From positions 1 to 64,000 of the forward strand of contig JBKJIG010000162.1 in NCBI GenBank assembly GCA_046598415.1: 64,000 nucleotides of DNA, in the 5' to 3' direction. A program made the translations under genes and the position numbers. Positions 63,439-64,000 of the stretch are shown in pieces. How positions within the stretch are numbered: the stretch's first letter is position 1; each line of letters opens with the position of its first letter. The notes beneath the pieces are model-generated. The model made no database searches. It saw only the letters and a program-made list of their open reading frames with translations, and had not been told where the DNA came from. Source of the stretch: VFJZ01 sp046598415. Lineage in GTDB: Bacteria; Actinomycetota; Thermoleophilia; Gaiellales; F1-60-MAGs149.

Positions 63439-64000
63439 TCGAGATCGAGGATCGTCTGCGCGCGTTGGTCGATCAGGAGCCCGGCTCCGACTGGCTCGAG
63501 GCCGTCGCCGGGCGGGCGCAAGGCGGGCGTGCAGCGCCCCGGCGCCGGCGCCTCCCGCGCGCTGCGCTCGTGCTCGGGCTGCTGCTGCTCCTGGCCGTCG
63601 GCGTCCTCGCCGTCGCCGTCCGCCGCCCGACCGTCGGGCCGACACCGGGGCGGTCGGAGAGCTCGTTCGCTCCAACCATCGCCGCGGCGGGTCGCCCGGT
63701 TGCGATGACCCGTGAGTACGGGAAGGTGTTCGGGTTGCCGGCCGGGTTCTCGGCGCAGATCATCCCGTCGTCCGTTCGCGTGCTCGGGACGGCCGCGACC
63801 GCCTCGGCGCCGCACGCGTTTCTGCTGCGAAACGGCGCGGCGTGCCTCGCCGCCCAGGGCAACGTGGACTGCGCCACCCCCGGCTCCGGGCGGCACGTGC
63901 TGATCGGAAGTCCCGCGTCCGGCCGCAGGATCCTGCTGGTCTCTTCGGACGTTCGCGCGCTGGCGATCGCCTCGGGCGCCTCGCGGGTGGTCGTCGCCCT
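63435..64000 (+). CDS. Probable membrane-anchored anti-sigma partner (3' truncated by window edge)
   Basis: The first 188 residues are visible. A short acidic cytoplasmic start (MIEIEDRLRALVDQEPGSDW) and a basic stretch are followed by one transmembrane helix (ALVLGLLLLLAVGVLAVAV) and an extracytoplasmic domain with two Cys (GAACLAAQGNVDCATPGSG). No zinc-finger motif is present in the cytoplasmic part. The anti-sigma role is inferred from the 4-base overlap with the ECF sigma gene and the topology. Confidence 0.7.
   Translation, partial: MIEIEDRLRALVDQEPGSDWLEAVAGRAQGGRAAPRRRRLPRAALVLGLLLLLAVGVLAVAVRRPTVGPTPGRSESSFAPTIAAAGRPVAMTREYGKVFGLPAGFSAQIIPSSVRVLGTAATASAPHAFLLRNGAACLAAQGNVDCATPGSGRHVLIGSPASGRRILLVSSDVRALAIASGASRVVVA

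Noticed and set aside
59491..64000. A second copy of the tRNA-Val 3' end as a distal attachment site
   Set aside because: I looked by eye for the GGTTCGAGCCCAGTACCGCC sequence downstream and did not find it inside the window.

Overview
This window looks like chromosomal DNA of a high-GC Gram-positive-type bacterium, most likely an actinobacterium and plausibly a deep-branching one such as Thermoleophilia. Support for this: very GC-rich third codon positions, many GTG starts with 1-4 base start/stop overlaps, a LexA-type GAAC-N4-GTTC box before uvrA, a Rex regulator, a helix-turn-helix/citrate synthase fusion, a K+-independent-type proton pyrophosphatase, and a collagen-like surface protein with a linker I associate with that group. 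The lineage is an inference. Coding density is close to complete from 1 to 59.5 kb and falls sharply after a tRNA-Val gene.

Layout. 0-7.3 kb: clpX (5' end missing), a decayed RsuA-like protein, rbfA, a DHH phosphoesterase, truB, ribF, an M20 peptidase, a short leader ORF with a perfect Shine-Dalgarno, and rsgA. 7.3-20.3 kb: malic enzyme, polA, rpsA, coaE, a lytic transglycosylase, mdh, an SRPBCC protein, uvrB, clpP, a PH-domain membrane protein and an aminotransferase. 20.3-27.4 kb: SOS-box-preceded uvrA, a NUDIX hydrolase, a VOC protein, the panB-panC-ketopantoate-reductase-like operon and an FmdB-type zinc ribbon. 27.4-37.2 kb: a UDG-like protein lacking its catalytic motifs, the t6A tRNA-modification genes tsaE-tsaB-rimI-tsaD, a secreted subtilase, a glutaredoxin-like protein, rex, a zf-HC2 membrane protein, a YbdK-type ligase, a DUF1844 protein and MTA phosphorylase. 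37.4-41.7 kb (minus strand): a PilZ-like protein and the thiamine operon thiO-thiS-thiG-thiED under a TPP riboswitch whose P1 stem contains the thiO start codon.

41.7-59.5 kb: collagen-like protein, hppA, M20 and M24 hydrolases, a frameshifted gene, a SemiSWEET, a winged-helix nucleotidyltransferase plus HEPN-like pair behind a strikingly symmetric operator, a divergent pair of citrate synthases (one fused to an HTH domain) around a palindromic operator, a DUF3303 protein, hom and thrC diverging, a HAD-like protein, a VanZ-like protein, a secreted Ig-like-repeat protein, a TPR fragment and the UvrD/PcrA helicase. 59.5-62.9 kb: tRNA-Val(GAC) with an unusual C33, then a decayed mobile region with remnants resembling a serine recombinase, a phage terminase and HNH nucleases, interleaved with a few small intact genes. 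62.9-64 kb: an ECF sigma factor and the start of its probable membrane anti-sigma factor.

The housekeeping blocks form tight translationally coupled operons (RNA modification and ribosome maturation; NAD- and acyl-carrier cofactor supply; thiamine; t6A). Several genes (polA, uvrB, uvrD, tsaB, thrC, fmdB, the nucleotidyltransferase) carry a TANNNT hexamer 6-9 bases before the start codon, consistent with leaderless transcription. The most interesting signals are the rsgA leader with mutually exclusive hairpins, the HEPN/MNT operator, the HTH-citrate synthase divergon, the start-codon-embedding TPP riboswitch, two catalytically gutted enzymes (RsuA-like, UDG-like) and the decayed prophage-like strip beside tRNA-Val.
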